Shown piece after piece: positions 6,370-6,373 of a stretch of DNA of 6,373 nucleotides. The notes under the pieces were generated by a model. That model saw only the letters and a list, made by a program, of their open reading frames with translations. It was not told where the DNA came from and did no database searches. The translations under genes and the position numbers were made by a program. Origin of the DNA: Pseudooctadecabacter sp. (GTDB lineage: Bacteria > Pseudomonadota > Alphaproteobacteria > Rhodobacterales > Rhodobacteraceae); assembly GCA_020628265.1 (NCBI GenBank), contig JAHDFG010000122.1, forward strand, positions 1-6,373. Reading direction: 5' to 3'. The stretch's first letter is position 1. The number at the start of each line of letters is the position of its first letter.

Positions 6370-6373
6370 ACCA

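Overview
The window is GC-rich (about 60 % by eye), densely coded on the + strand only, with short gaps and frequent gene overlaps. This fits an alphaproteobacterium, probably of the Rhodobacterales/roseobacter type. That assignment is inferred from composition and from the architecture of the first gene; no taxonomic marker is present.

Layout: (1) 1-1581 is the 3' part of a SARP/AfsR-like transcription regulator. It has the end of a BTAD domain, a TolB/FlgO-like domain and TPR-like helices; its DNA-binding N-terminus lies before the window. (2) 1658-2527 and 2524-3579 are a translationally coupled pair. The first encodes a soluble PAP2/vanadium-haloperoxidase-superfamily enzyme with a His-Gly-Ala-Thr repeat tail at its N-terminus. 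The second encodes a papain-like (C1 family) cysteine peptidase with a full Gln-Cys-His-Asn catalytic set. A strong intrinsic terminator follows at 3605-3635. (3) 3732-5435 encodes an animal-type heme peroxidase (myeloperoxidase/cyclooxygenase superfamily). It is followed after 4 bases by a lipoprotein of unknown family (5440-6360). A strong Shine-Dalgarno at 6361-6369 shows that this second operon continues past the window edge.

The most notable non-coding signal is a 16-base element present once in front of each transcription unit (1589-1604 and 3647-3662, 15 of 16 identical). In the first copy an ATCACGCA octamer is repeated with an 11-base period. SARP-family regulators are known to bind direct repeats with about this spacing, and a SARP-like gene sits immediately upstream. 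The simplest reading is one regulon: the regulator controls both units through these sites.

Taken together, a regulator with a sensor-like C-terminal half appears to control a phosphatase/haloperoxidase-fold enzyme, a cysteine protease, a heme peroxidase and an envelope lipoprotein. Peroxidase plus cathepsin-like protease recalls the content of animal phagocyte granules, but here only the lipoprotein has a visible export signal. The joint function is not known to me; the grouping is offered as a candidate uncharacterised system, not as an established one.
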